Shown: positions 1 through 7,364 of the stretch, in pieces | How positions within the stretch are numbered: the stretch's first letter is position 1 | Layout of the letters: each line of letters starts with the position of its first letter | Assembly: GCF_002105465.1 (NCBI RefSeq) | Contig: NZ_NCSQ01000157.1 | Span: forward strand, 1 to 37,277 | Source of the DNA: Aquidulcibacter paucihalophilus | GTDB lineage: Bacteria; Pseudomonadota; Alphaproteobacteria; Caulobacterales; Aquidulcibacteraceae | Direction of reading: 5' to 3' | DNA: 37,277 bases | Translations under genes and position numbers: made by a program | The notes under the pieces: generated by a model | What the model was told of the DNA's origin: nothing | The model's input: the letters and a program-made list of their open reading frames with translations, nothing else | Databases searched by the model: none

Positions 1-12
1 CAAGCTGTGGCT

Positions 13-459
13 ATGATGCTTATTAAACGGGAAGCGCTCTATCTCGCCGGATTGATCGGTGTGGGCATGATCGCCTTTGGTCAACCAACACCACTTCGGG
101 CGCAAGACCTGAATTACAAGCCAGTCAATCCAACATTTGGCGGCAATCCGTTTAATTCTAACCATCTTCTTGGCGTTGCAAACGCCCAGAATGATTATCG
201 TGACAAGCGGGCGTCGAGCAGCACCTCGCAGGCCGATGCCTTTGCACGGCAATTGCAATCGCGCCTTTTGTCGGCGGTGTCTTCGCAGATTGTGGACGCA
301 ATCTTTGGCGAAAATCCGCAAGAGCGCGGCAAGATCGCCTTGGGTGGTCAGACAATTGAGTTCGTGCGCGATCTCGTCAATGTCACCATCACCATTACCA
401 ATGACACGACCGGTGAAGTCACCACGTTGGTGGTCCCGCTCTTTGTGGAAATCAAATGA
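13..459 (+). CDS. csgF: CsgF-like curli assembly protein
   Basis: Predicted exported curli accessory protein of about 148 aa. In the CsgF family it binds the outer-membrane CsgG pore and helps nucleate fibres at the cell surface. An N-terminal hydrophobic signal segment ends near the residues RAQD. It is followed by the CsgF signature region with NPTFGGNPFNSNHLLG and an AQN motif, matching the conserved N-terminal part of E. coli CsgF, and then a helical segment and a C-terminal strand-rich tail. A GTG start at 7 is possible, but ATG at 13 or 16 gives a normal signal peptide. The window begins too close to judge the ribosome binding site. The stop overlaps the csgG start by 4 bp, so translation is probably coupled. 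Confidence 0.9.
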   Translation: MMLIKREALYLAGLIGVGMIAFGQPTPLRAQDLNYKPVNPTFGGNPFNSNHLLGVANAQNDYRDKRASSSTSQADAFARQLQSRLLSAVSSQIVDAIFGENPQERGKIALGGQTIEFVRDLVNVTITITNDTTGEVTTLVVPLFVEIK

Positions 460-1589
460 TGCGCGCCTTGGTCTTTTGCGTCAGCCTGTTGGCCTTGGGG
501 GGCTGTGTGCCCACCACAGCCAAGCTATCGCCGATGGGGAAGAACCCGTCGCTGCCGACGATTCAACAACAAACCAGCACCCAGCGCTTGCTTCAGAACC
601 TGCCAGCAGCGGAGCGACCGGTACCGGTGGCGGTCTATAACTTCTCTGACCAAACGGGGCAGTTTCGCGTCTCAGAGGCGGGGCAAACTCTCTCTCGTGC
701 TGTCAGCCAGGGGGGGACCTCTATTCTTATGCGGGCCTTGCAAGATGCTGGGCGGCGCAATTGGTTTACCGTTTTGGAGCGAGAAAACCTCTCTAACCTG
801 TTAAACGAGCGCCAAATCATTCGCGAAATGCGCGAGCGTTATTTGGGCGAGACCAAGGTTAATCCCGAAGCGCTACCATCGCTTTTATTTGCAGGTGTGA
901 TTTTAAGTGGCGGGGTTGTCGGCTATGATACCAGCACGCTGACAGGGGGGGCGGGGGCAGGTTTCCTCGGTATCAATGCCCGTACCGAGTATCGCCAAGA
1001 TACTGTCACCGTGGCTTTGCGTGCGGTCTCGGTGCGGACGGGCGAAGTCTTGGCTCAAGTCACCACCACCAAATCCATCGCCTCCTATGCGGTGGGCGGT
1101 GGGGCCTTCCGCTATGTCGGTTTCAAAAAGCTTCTTGAAGCTGAAACCGGCATGACGACGAATGAGCCCGATCAAGTCGCGTTGCAGCAGGCCATTGAAA
1201 AGGCGGTCTATGCCCTAATCATGGAAGGGGCAGAGCAGCAATTATGGGCCGTTGCCGACGCCAAACGCGGCACTGAACTTTTGGCCAGCTATCGCGATGA
1301 ACGCGAGGGCAAAGTCACCGCCGAAGAAATTCGTGACGCGACCTTAAAGGCCGAAAGGCGCCAAAAGAAGCAAAAGAAACAACAAAAACAGGGCAAGCAG
1401 GAGCCCGCCCGCAAGGTTGAGACACAGCCGAGCGCCGATGCCAGCCCGGGGTCTCCCAAGATCGCCGTTGTCCAGCAGTTGCCGCTTCGCAGTCTGCAAC
1501 AAGCCGTCGCAGCGGCAGAGCTTTCCTCTTCTGCCCCCCGCAATCCCGCGGCGGGCACAACCGATCCGACCGTGCGGTCGGGAAACTAA
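456..1589 (+). CDS. csgG: CsgG-like curli secretion pore lipoprotein
   Basis: Outer-membrane lipoprotein that forms the oligomeric curli secretion channel. It is 377 aa. The signal peptide ends in a lipobox (LGGC, Cys17). The CsgG core follows (about residues 60-270), with family-typical stretches VAVYNFSDQTGQF, VLERENLSNLLNERQIIR, GVVGYDT and a C-terminal LW motif. The loop after the TGQF motif (residues 70-80), which in E. coli carries the constriction residues Tyr51, Asn55 and Phe56, has no aromatic after F70 here. A C-terminal extension (about 275-377) is rich in Lys, Gln and Ala, is not part of the E. coli protein, and probably faces the periplasm. Start codon overlaps csgF. Confidence 0.93.
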   Translation: MMRALVFCVSLLALGGCVPTTAKLSPMGKNPSLPTIQQQTSTQRLLQNLPAAERPVPVAVYNFSDQTGQFRVSEAGQTLSRAVSQGGTSILMRALQDAGRRNWFTVLERENLSNLLNERQIIREMRERYLGETKVNPEALPSLLFAGVILSGGVVGYDTSTLTGGAGAGFLGINARTEYRQDTVTVALRAVSVRTGEVLAQVTTTKSIASYAVGGGAFRYVGFKKLLEAETGMTTNEPDQVALQQAIEKAVYALIMEGAEQQLWAVADAKRGTELLASYRDEREGKVTAEEIRDATLKAERRQKKQKKQQKQGKQEPARKVETQPSADASPGSPKIAVVQQLPLRSLQQAVAAAELSSSAPRNPAAGTTDPTVRSGN

Positions 1590-1664
1590 GGGGGCGACGA
1601 GACACATCAACCCTCTTTCATGCAGCCTTTAGCGTCTGTGATTACGCAGATCTTTGAGGCCCTC

Positions 1665-1680
1665 AACAATAAAATTGTAA
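1665..1680. promoter_or_regulatory. AT-rich dyad upstream of the large curlin gene
   Basis: The 178-bp gap between csgG and the large curlin gene holds an AT-rich patch with the inverted repeat ACAAT-AAA-ATTGT (1666-1678). It lies about 90 bp before the curlin start. It could be part of a promoter or operator for the fibre subunits, or a weak csgG terminator. No clear -35/-10 pair can be assigned by eye. Confidence 0.3.
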
Positions 1681-1767
1681 ATTAACCTGTTGATTATGCT
1701 GGGTTATTCCGGCGAACAATCCCAAGCAGTTAGGCATTCCGTCTGACTGAATACTGGAGCTATGCAC

Positions 1768-3678
1768 ATGAAAAACTTAATTCTGGCGTCTGCCTCAGCG
1801 GTCGCGCTGATGACTGCCGCCACGGGGGCAACGGCCGATGTCGCAAATCCCTCGTCCAACGTGATCCAATCAGGCAGTAACAATAATGCCACGATTGCCC
1901 AAGCTGGTGCCGCCAGCACGATCGCGGCACAATCGACTGTCACCCAGACGGACAATAACAACGGGGCCAATGTAACCCAGACTGTCAATGCAGCCGGGCC
2001 GGCTCTGGTCTCGGAAGTCAATCAGAAGGGCAGCGGCAACCGCGCTCTTGTCAGTCAAACCCAAAGCGCTGCATCGACGAGCACCGTGAAATCTAAGGTC
2101 ACGATCAATCAGTTCAGTGCAGTCACCGCCACCTTGGCCCCGGCCAATGGTACCAACAGTTCGGCAACCGAAGGCAATTTTGCTTCTGCCATCCAGTCTG
2201 GTGCGGGTTCTAACATCGCTACCATCACGCAAGGGGAAGCGGGCAGTCGCAAAAATGGCAACTACGCCACTTCGGAACAGACTGGAGCCGGTAACTCCAC
2301 CAAGATCGAACAGTTTGCAACCGATGCCTATGCCACCACCAACCAAACTGGGAATGATAACAGGTCGACAGTGACTCAAGCTGATGCGTTGACCTCACCT
2401 TCTGATGATCCCAATGCTGTCATCATTCAAAATGGCGATGAGAACGTCTCAGGAGTTTCGCAAACAGCCGGCAGCAGCTCACAGGGCAATCTCGATGTGT
2501 CGGTCACGCAACGCGGCAATAATGGCGAATCCTATATTGACCAGATCGCGCTCGGCGCAAACTCTCAGAATTTGCGCGCAACGGTGATCCAAGCCACTGG
2601 CAGTGAGGGGGCAAACTCTCGCATTGTTCAACGAGCATCAGGCCCCAATACCAGTGATCTGGCAGCTTATGTTGAGCAGAGAGGTGCGATGACCACCGGC
2701 TATTCAGACATTAATCAGACCGCCAGCAGTGATGGGTCAACGGATTTGCAGGCAAATGTCTGGCAAACAGGCAATGCCAAGTCGAATATCGACCAGACTG
2801 CGGCTGCTTCTCAGCGCACCAACAATCGGGGAAGTGATACGCTGGTGGCAAGTGTTACCCAAATCGGTGACAGTACATCGCGCGTCACCCAGACGATGAA
2901 TGAGCCTACCGCCAACGGGACTTATGCGCCGCGGAATTATCGGGCCACGATCAGCCAGACCGGGGCGGATAATGACTCGACCGTTCAGCAAATTGATTCA
3001 CTGGACACCCGGTGGGACAGTGACGACAAGAATGTGAGTGCTAGGGTTACCCAGAACGGCAGTGGCAACAGCTCTGCTGTTTATCAGACTGGCTGGTCTG
3101 CCACCGCAACGGTCGAACAAAGGGGCAATGGTCACAAAAGCGTCGTCAACCAAAATCTGGATGAATTCGGCAACGAAACCAATCTTGGCTTTGGTACGGT
3201 CCGAGTCACCCAAACCAACCAAGACAACGAGGCCTATGTAACCCAGCGCGGGATTACCAGCGGCATCGGAATTACGCAAAATGGTCGAGATGGAAAGGTT
3301 GTGTTTAATCAGACCACCGCAACCAACCGGGCGAAGGGCACCATCCTGCAAACGAGCACATCTCGGAACGGCGAAGTTTACGTTACTCAGACGGGCAGCC
3401 TATCCCCGGTCAACCTCCAACGAGGTCCTGTTGATGGTAAAAACGATGTGGACGTGACCCAAAGTGGTGTCGACAATAAAGCATCGATCGATCAGGGCGG
3501 GGTGAATAATTACACCGACATCCTGCAGTCGGGTAATTCTGTCGAAGCCGTGGTCAACCAGACCAATGCCAGCGAAAGCACCACTGTGATCACCCAGGCT
3601 TTGGGGAATGCATTTGTGGGCGTGATCCAAGCTGGCACTGGCCATTCTGCCACCATCACCCAAGGTCTGGGAAACTAA
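1768..3678 (+). CDS. Very large curlin-repeat amyloid subunit
   Basis: Exported curlin-repeat protein of 636 aa, several times longer than E. coli CsgA (about 150 aa). The signal peptide ends near ATADVA. After it nearly the whole chain consists of strand-turn units with the pattern hydrophobic-x-Gln followed by Gly/Asn-rich turns (VIQSGSNN, VTQRGNN, ITQTG types). I count roughly 45 such Gln strands, so some 20 or more full curlin repeats. Turns vary in length and carry Asp/Asn/Ser insertions. ATG 1768 is preferred over ATG 1762 because GGAG at 1756-1759 is then correctly spaced. It probably forms, or caps and branches, the curli fibre exported by the adjacent CsgG. Not assignable as csgA or csgB. 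Confidence 0.9.
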   Translation: MKNLILASASAVALMTAATGATADVANPSSNVIQSGSNNNATIAQAGAASTIAAQSTVTQTDNNNGANVTQTVNAAGPALVSEVNQKGSGNRALVSQTQSAASTSTVKSKVTINQFSAVTATLAPANGTNSSATEGNFASAIQSGAGSNIATITQGEAGSRKNGNYATSEQTGAGNSTKIEQFATDAYATTNQTGNDNRSTVTQADALTSPSDDPNAVIIQNGDENVSGVSQTAGSSSQGNLDVSVTQRGNNGESYIDQIALGANSQNLRATVIQATGSEGANSRIVQRASGPNTSDLAAYVEQRGAMTTGYSDINQTASSDGSTDLQANVWQTGNAKSNIDQTAAASQRTNNRGSDTLVASVTQIGDSTSRVTQTMNEPTANGTYAPRNYRATISQTGADNDSTVQQIDSLDTRWDSDDKNVSARVTQNGSGNSSAVYQTGWSATATVEQRGNGHKSVVNQNLDEFGNETNLGFGTVRVTQTNQDNEAYVTQRGITSGIGITQNGRDGKVVFNQTTATNRAKGTILQTSTSRNGEVYVTQTGSLSPVNLQRGPVDGKNDVDVTQSGVDNKASIDQGGVNNYTDILQSGNSVEAVVNQTNASESTTVITQALGNAFVGVIQAGTGHSATITQGLGN

Positions 3679-3763
3679 CCCCTAGGACCGGAGTGGCCAC
3701 GCGCTTCGGTGCCGCTTCGATCCTCTGTTCCAACCAAATTTACACTCTAAAAGGAAAATTGAC

Positions 3764-4648
3764 ATGAAAATCATCCTGAAATCCGCCGTCTCCGCTTTGG
3801 CGCTCGCATGGGTCGCAGGCGTGGCAACTGCCGCCACGCTACCGCCCTTAAACGCGCCCTTAAACGCGACGGTAAATCAACAGGGTACCAGCCAAGAGGC
3901 TACGGTGAACCAAAGAGCGTCGACAGGCACCGTGAGTGTCGTGCAGTCGAACAATGACAACACGGCCACCGTAACCCAAAATGCTACGGCGGCCGCGGCC
4001 AGCGCCTTTGTGAAGCAAGTCGGTGACCAGGGAACCGTGAACGTCACTCAATCGGGTGCTGGCAATGTCAGTGAGGTTGTCCAGTCCGAGGCCCGCAATG
4101 TGGTCTCGATCAGTCAGGTCGGTGCTGGTGCAATCAGCCGCGTTGGCCGCCGGGCCGTTGGTACTGCTGCTGAGGTTGTCGGCCAATCAGGAATCAACAA
4201 CAGCATTTCAGTAACGCAGACCACTCTTGCCGTTAATGCCCGCAGTGACATCACGCAGAGTGGCGATACCAATGTCATCTCGCTGACCCAGGATGGCCCG
4301 GGCGCGGAAAGCGATATTGTCCAATCCGGAGAAACTGGCTCGGTAAACCTGCTGCAATCAGGTGCTGATAGCAGCAGCAACATTGTCCAATCCGGTTCTG
4401 AAAACCGGATCACCGTGACTCAAATCGGGCCGGGCGCGAGCAGCGACATCACCCAGTCGGGCTCGAATAATGGTGTGACGGTTGTCCAAACCGGTGCCAA
4501 CGCTGAAAACTTCATTACGCAAAGCGGGTCGAATAGCAGCATTGATGTTTATCAGTCGCTCTCCGGGGCATATTCGTCTGTGACCCAGTCGGGTTCGGGC
4601 AATTCCGCCACTGTCACCCAAGGTGTGCGGCCCTCGACGGCCAATTAA
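3764..4648 (+). CDS. Curlin-repeat amyloid subunit, medium size
   Basis: Exported curlin-repeat protein of 294 aa. A signal peptide (MKIILKSAVSALALAW, cleavage near TAAT) precedes about 22 Gln-containing strands, mostly of the regular type ITQSGSNN or VVQTGAN. The C-terminal half is the most regular repeat region of the three curlin genes, which makes it the best CsgA-like (major subunit) candidate by regularity alone. An AAGGA ribosome binding site lies about 10 bp before the ATG. The gene sits 85 bp after the large curlin gene. A strong hairpin follows its stop and may set its level relative to the next gene. Confidence 0.9.
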   Translation: MKIILKSAVSALALAWVAGVATAATLPPLNAPLNATVNQQGTSQEATVNQRASTGTVSVVQSNNDNTATVTQNATAAAASAFVKQVGDQGTVNVTQSGAGNVSEVVQSEARNVVSISQVGAGAISRVGRRAVGTAAEVVGQSGINNSISVTQTTLAVNARSDITQSGDTNVISLTQDGPGAESDIVQSGETGSVNLLQSGADSSSNIVQSGSENRITVTQIGPGASSDITQSGSNNGVTVVQTGANAENFITQSGSNSSIDVYQSLSGAYSSVTQSGSGNSATVTQGVRPSTAN

Positions 4649-4661
4649 CCCCAATCTAGCA

Positions 4662-4691
4662 CGGGCAGGGTGGCAATGGCCGCTCTGCCCG
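4662..4691 (+). terminator. Hairpin between curlin genes (terminator or attenuator)
   Basis: Stem CGGGCAG (4662-4668) pairs with CTGCCCG (4685-4691). Inside it GTGGC (4670-4674) pairs with GCCGC (4679-4683) around the loop AATG. A pyrimidine-rich tail (CTCTTTCTCT) follows. It lies between the stop of the medium curlin gene and the start of the small one, so it may partly terminate transcription or protect the upstream mRNA. Confidence 0.6.
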
Positions 4692-4727
4692 GCCTCTTTC
4701 TCTGATTGACGTCAAAGGATATTCGCT

Positions 4728-5303
4728 ATGAAGGCATGCCTCACCGTCTCACTTGCGATTTTGGCTGTGGCCTTTGCTGCCCCGGCCATGGCTCAAACCG
4801 GGGTTTATGTGTCGCAAATCGGATCTGCCAATACTGCCAGGGCAAGCCAAGATGCCACTGCGGTGGCGGGCTATGCCATGATTGAACAGGATGGGGAGCG
4901 CAATAAAGCCGAAATCATCCAACAAAATGGCAAGCATGATGCGCGCGTAACGCAAACCGGCACCTTGAATGACGCGCTTCTGATCCAGCAAGGGCCTAGT
5001 ATGCACCAGGCAGTGATCAGCCAAACAGGCCAAAAGAACCAGATTGAACTTGCTCAGATATCTACCCTCGCCAGTCAATTCGCCTCGATCACGCAAAGTG
5101 GCGACAGCAATAAAGTCAATCTGTCCCAAGACGGTGCGCCGAATAGTGCGACTCTCTCCCAAAATGGCGACCGCAATGTCTTAAATCTTGCCCAAAACGG
5201 CGGTAGCACGATCAGTTGGACCCAGACTGGAAATGATCTCTCGTCGGTGGGGGTTTCGGTTGATGGTGCGCAAACCATGATCATCACGCAGACCAAGCCA
5301 TGA
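4728..5303 (+). CDS. Curlin-repeat protein, small (possible minor subunit/nucleator)
   Basis: Exported curlin-repeat protein of 191 aa. The signal peptide ends at PAMAQT, and about 14 Gln strands follow (VSQIG, IEQDG, VTQTG, ISQTG, LSQNG types). It has more charged residues (Lys, Arg, Glu, Asp) in its turns than the medium curlin, a feature associated with nucleator-like CsgB in enterobacteria; that role is inference. AAAGGA precedes the ATG. Its stop overlaps the next start (ATGA at 5300), coupling it to the exported Pro/Ala-rich protein. Confidence 0.88.
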   Translation: MKACLTVSLAILAVAFAAPAMAQTGVYVSQIGSANTARASQDATAVAGYAMIEQDGERNKAEIIQQNGKHDARVTQTGTLNDALLIQQGPSMHQAVISQTGQKNQIELAQISTLASQFASITQSGDSNKVNLSQDGAPNSATLSQNGDRNVLNLAQNGGSTISWTQTGNDLSSVGVSVDGAQTMIITQTKP

Positions 5304-6028
5304 TCACCCGCGTCCTTGCCCTTGTCCTTCTTGGTTTTGCCCAACAATCGGCCCAGTCAGAGCCAAGTGGGGACAGCAAAGTCCGCGTCAGCCAAGCCGA
5401 TGCGCCCGCACCAAATGCTGCGCCGGCCAACCGCATTCTGGCAACACAGGTGTCGCCACAAAAGCCTGCTGCGAGCCCTTTAATCGCCGAACCGACCATC
5501 TCGCCTCAGGCGGCACGCGGGCCAGTGAGCCAAGTGTCCAAAACGGCTGAGGCGCGCAGCCCAACGCCGCAATTGGCACCAAAGGGGCCAAGCGCCGCCC
5601 CGCCGCCAGCCTTGAGTAAGCCCAGTCAGGGGCGTGATACGCGTGCGGCTGCTCTAAAAGGTAGTGATCGCTGCAGTGGGGCAGAGGCGGCGCAAGAGCC
5701 CGAAATCTGTGCCCGTGTTATCGAAACACGCAGCGCTGAGTTTGCAGTCCCAGATCATGAGCCTTTGTCGCCCGAACAACGCCTCATGGCCAACCAAAAT
5801 CTGCTCGAGACTGCGCCCTCAGACGTCAATTCCGCCGCCCGCAGGCTTTCCACCGGGCGCGAAGATGATACCCTCGCGGCCTTGGCTGTGGCCAATCAAG
5901 CGCTGGCCAAGCCCACCGTCGTCGACAGCCGAAAAGAAGATGAGACCAAGGCTACAGCGCCAAATGCCGTCGATGCCTTGGTGGCGGCCATTGTCCAACA
6001 AGCCAATGGCGGTATTCCGCCCAATTAG
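5300..6028 (+). CDS. Unrecognised exported Ala/Pro-rich protein in the curli operon
   Basis: Protein of 242 aa that I do not recognise. An N-terminal hydrophobic segment (MITRVLALVLLGFAQQ) looks like a signal peptide. Residues 20-120 are Ala/Pro/Ser-rich and probably disordered. A more ordered part follows with two cysteines (Cys125 and Cys137) that could form a disulfide, then the segment ICARVIETRSAEF and a helical C-terminus. Its start overlaps the small curlin gene stop by 4 bp. It ends 21 bp before the CsgH-like gene in the same reading frame, separated by one TAG stop. The location suggests a periplasmic or surface role in curli assembly; the function is unknown. Confidence 0.75.
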   Translation: MITRVLALVLLGFAQQSAQSEPSGDSKVRVSQADAPAPNAAPANRILATQVSPQKPAASPLIAEPTISPQAARGPVSQVSKTAEARSPTPQLAPKGPSAAPPPALSKPSQGRDTRAAALKGSDRCSGAEAAQEPEICARVIETRSAEFAVPDHEPLSPEQRLMANQNLLETAPSDVNSAARRLSTGREDDTLAALAVANQALAKPTVVDSRKEDETKATAPNAVDALVAAIVQQANGGIPPN

Positions 6029-6049
6029 ACCTCCAGCCGGAAGCTCGCT

Positions 6050-6346
6050 ATGTCAATCGATCATGCCGTCGTGGCAGATATCAAAAGCGCGCGCCTCGCG
6101 GGTCGTCTGATCTTGGAGGTCTATGTGCATGCCGGCCGTTCGCGGGCTTTGACGTGGCGGCTCCGGGCCGAAGTTGAAAGCCGTGCCGGTCGCAGTACCA
6201 CCCAACAGGCGGGCCTCACCAATGGCCTGCAAACCGGCCCTGTCTGCACCCTCGCATTGAACGAGGATGTCATTGGCTTGGTTGAGCTGGATGTGAGCGA
6301 AGACAATGTGCAGCTTGCCCACTTCCGCGTCCCCTTAACCAGATAG
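6050..6346 (+). CDS. CsgH-like curli-associated protein
   Basis: Small protein of 98 aa. The stretch TWRLRAEVESRAGRSTTQQ, then a turn and further beta strands ending in VELDVSEDNVQLAHF, resembles the CsgH fold, a small beta-sandwich found with alphaproteobacterial curli genes and reported to inhibit amyloid formation in the periplasm. Its position at the end of the curli operon supports this. The oddity is the lack of a signal peptide: the only upstream in-frame codons are seven sense codons after the TAG of the preceding gene. A GGAAG motif lies about 9 nt before the ATG. Could also be an unrelated small beta protein. Confidence 0.55.
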   Translation: MSIDHAVVADIKSARLAGRLILEVYVHAGRSRALTWRLRAEVESRAGRSTTQQAGLTNGLQTGPVCTLALNEDVIGLVELDVSEDNVQLAHFRVPLTR

Positions 6347-7285
6347 GCCGCCTGATAGGCTTTCAGGGTGGCGGCAACACCTTTGGCAAAGGGCGTAGGG
6401 TCGTTCCAGAAGCGGGCAGCGAATTTGCTGCTATCAACCGCATAGTGGCGATCCCATTGAAAACGCATCTCCGCCATTTCCCGCATCATGGGGCTAAACA
6501 GCCCGATCAGGGGCAAAAGCGCCATGGGCAGAGTGGTTAGCTTGGGTGGCTTGCCAGTATGCGGTTCAGCCAAGGCTAAGATCGTGCGCGCGGTTTGAAT
6601 GGGTGCGCAGGGAATATGCCAAGCTTGGCCAAAATCCTCGTCGGGCGCGGTCAGAAGCGAGACCACCCCGCGCGCAATATCTGGCACATAGGCAAAATCA
6701 TGCTTTTGGTCGGGATCGATGATCAGCATGGCGGGCTTGCCCTTGGCCAAAGCCCCCAGCGCCAAATCGCCTAGGTGGGATTGAGCAACCCCAAGGGCCA
6801 TAAAAGTCCGGTGCTCGCAAGGCAGCAACCCGTACTTTGCCGCTTTGGTGGGCCGCCATCCATTGCCGCGTGATAGCAGCCCGCACAGCTGGCTTTGCGC
6901 CATGATCGGTTAGGGGCATGGTTTCCACGAGGGCGGTGCGCTGGGGGCCATACATGTAGAGATTATCGACAAAAACGAGGCGGGCACCGGTCTCTTCGGC
7001 TGCCTGCAGCACATGGGCCATAGCCCGCGGCCATTGCTCGATCCAAATGGCCCGGTCATAAGCAAAGCCTATGGCCAGAACGATTTGGGTCGCACCGGCA
7101 CAGGCTGCCTGTACCGAAGCCAAGTTCTGGCTGTCACAGGCCACAAAGCGCACACCATCCGGCAAGGATTCGGGGCGGTGGCGCTGGGCCACCCAAATAT
7201 CGGTTTGATCTGATTGCATCTGCAAGTGCTCAACCACAGACCTGCCAACAGGGCCATAACCCAGCACGACGATTTTCTGACGCAT
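6121..7285 (-). pseudogene. NAD(P)-binding epimerase/dehydratase-like gene with a frameshift
   Basis: Two overlapping minus-strand frames together encode one extended-SDR (NAD-dependent epimerase-like) protein. The N-terminal frame begins MRQKIVVLGYGPVG, a Rossmann Gly-rich motif, at ATG 7285 with a GGAG site upstream. It runs to RAPDFYGP. The other frame then resumes with GVAQSHLGDLALG and continues through HDFAYVPDIARG and a C-terminal helix region. One extra A (read as T on the coding strand) in the CCTTGGGG run at 6793-6794 explains the break. The repaired frame lacks an early stop and runs antisense over the 3' part of the CsgH-like gene to 6121; homologous sequence probably ends near 6340. 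A sequencing error is possible. Confidence 0.75.
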
Positions 7286-7330
7286 AGTCTTCTCCTTTAA
7301 CTCGGTAGTCCAAGTCATAGCCCCATCACT

Positions 7331-7348
7331 TGCATGCGTGAAATGCAT
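7331..7348. promoter_or_regulatory. Putative LysR operator in the divergent gap
   Basis: The short gap between the divergent epimerase-like and LysR genes contains TGCAT (7331-7335) and ATGCA (7343-7347) as an inverted repeat, plus overlapping palindromes GCATGC and ATGCAT. LysR regulators usually bind such dyads beside their own divergent target. No binding evidence exists beyond the pattern. Confidence 0.35.
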
Positions 7349-7364
7349 GGTTTATATGAAGACC

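Noticed and set aside
1289..1610. Minus-strand frames opposite the csgG 3' end
   Set aside because: Shadow frames of the Lys/Gln-rich coding region; csgG continues through with consistent lipoprotein and family features.
1768..5303. Repeated DNA resembling tandem repeats or a CRISPR-like array
   Set aside because: Periodicity comes from curlin protein repeats in an open reading frame; spacing and sequence vary and no identical repeats with unique spacers exist.
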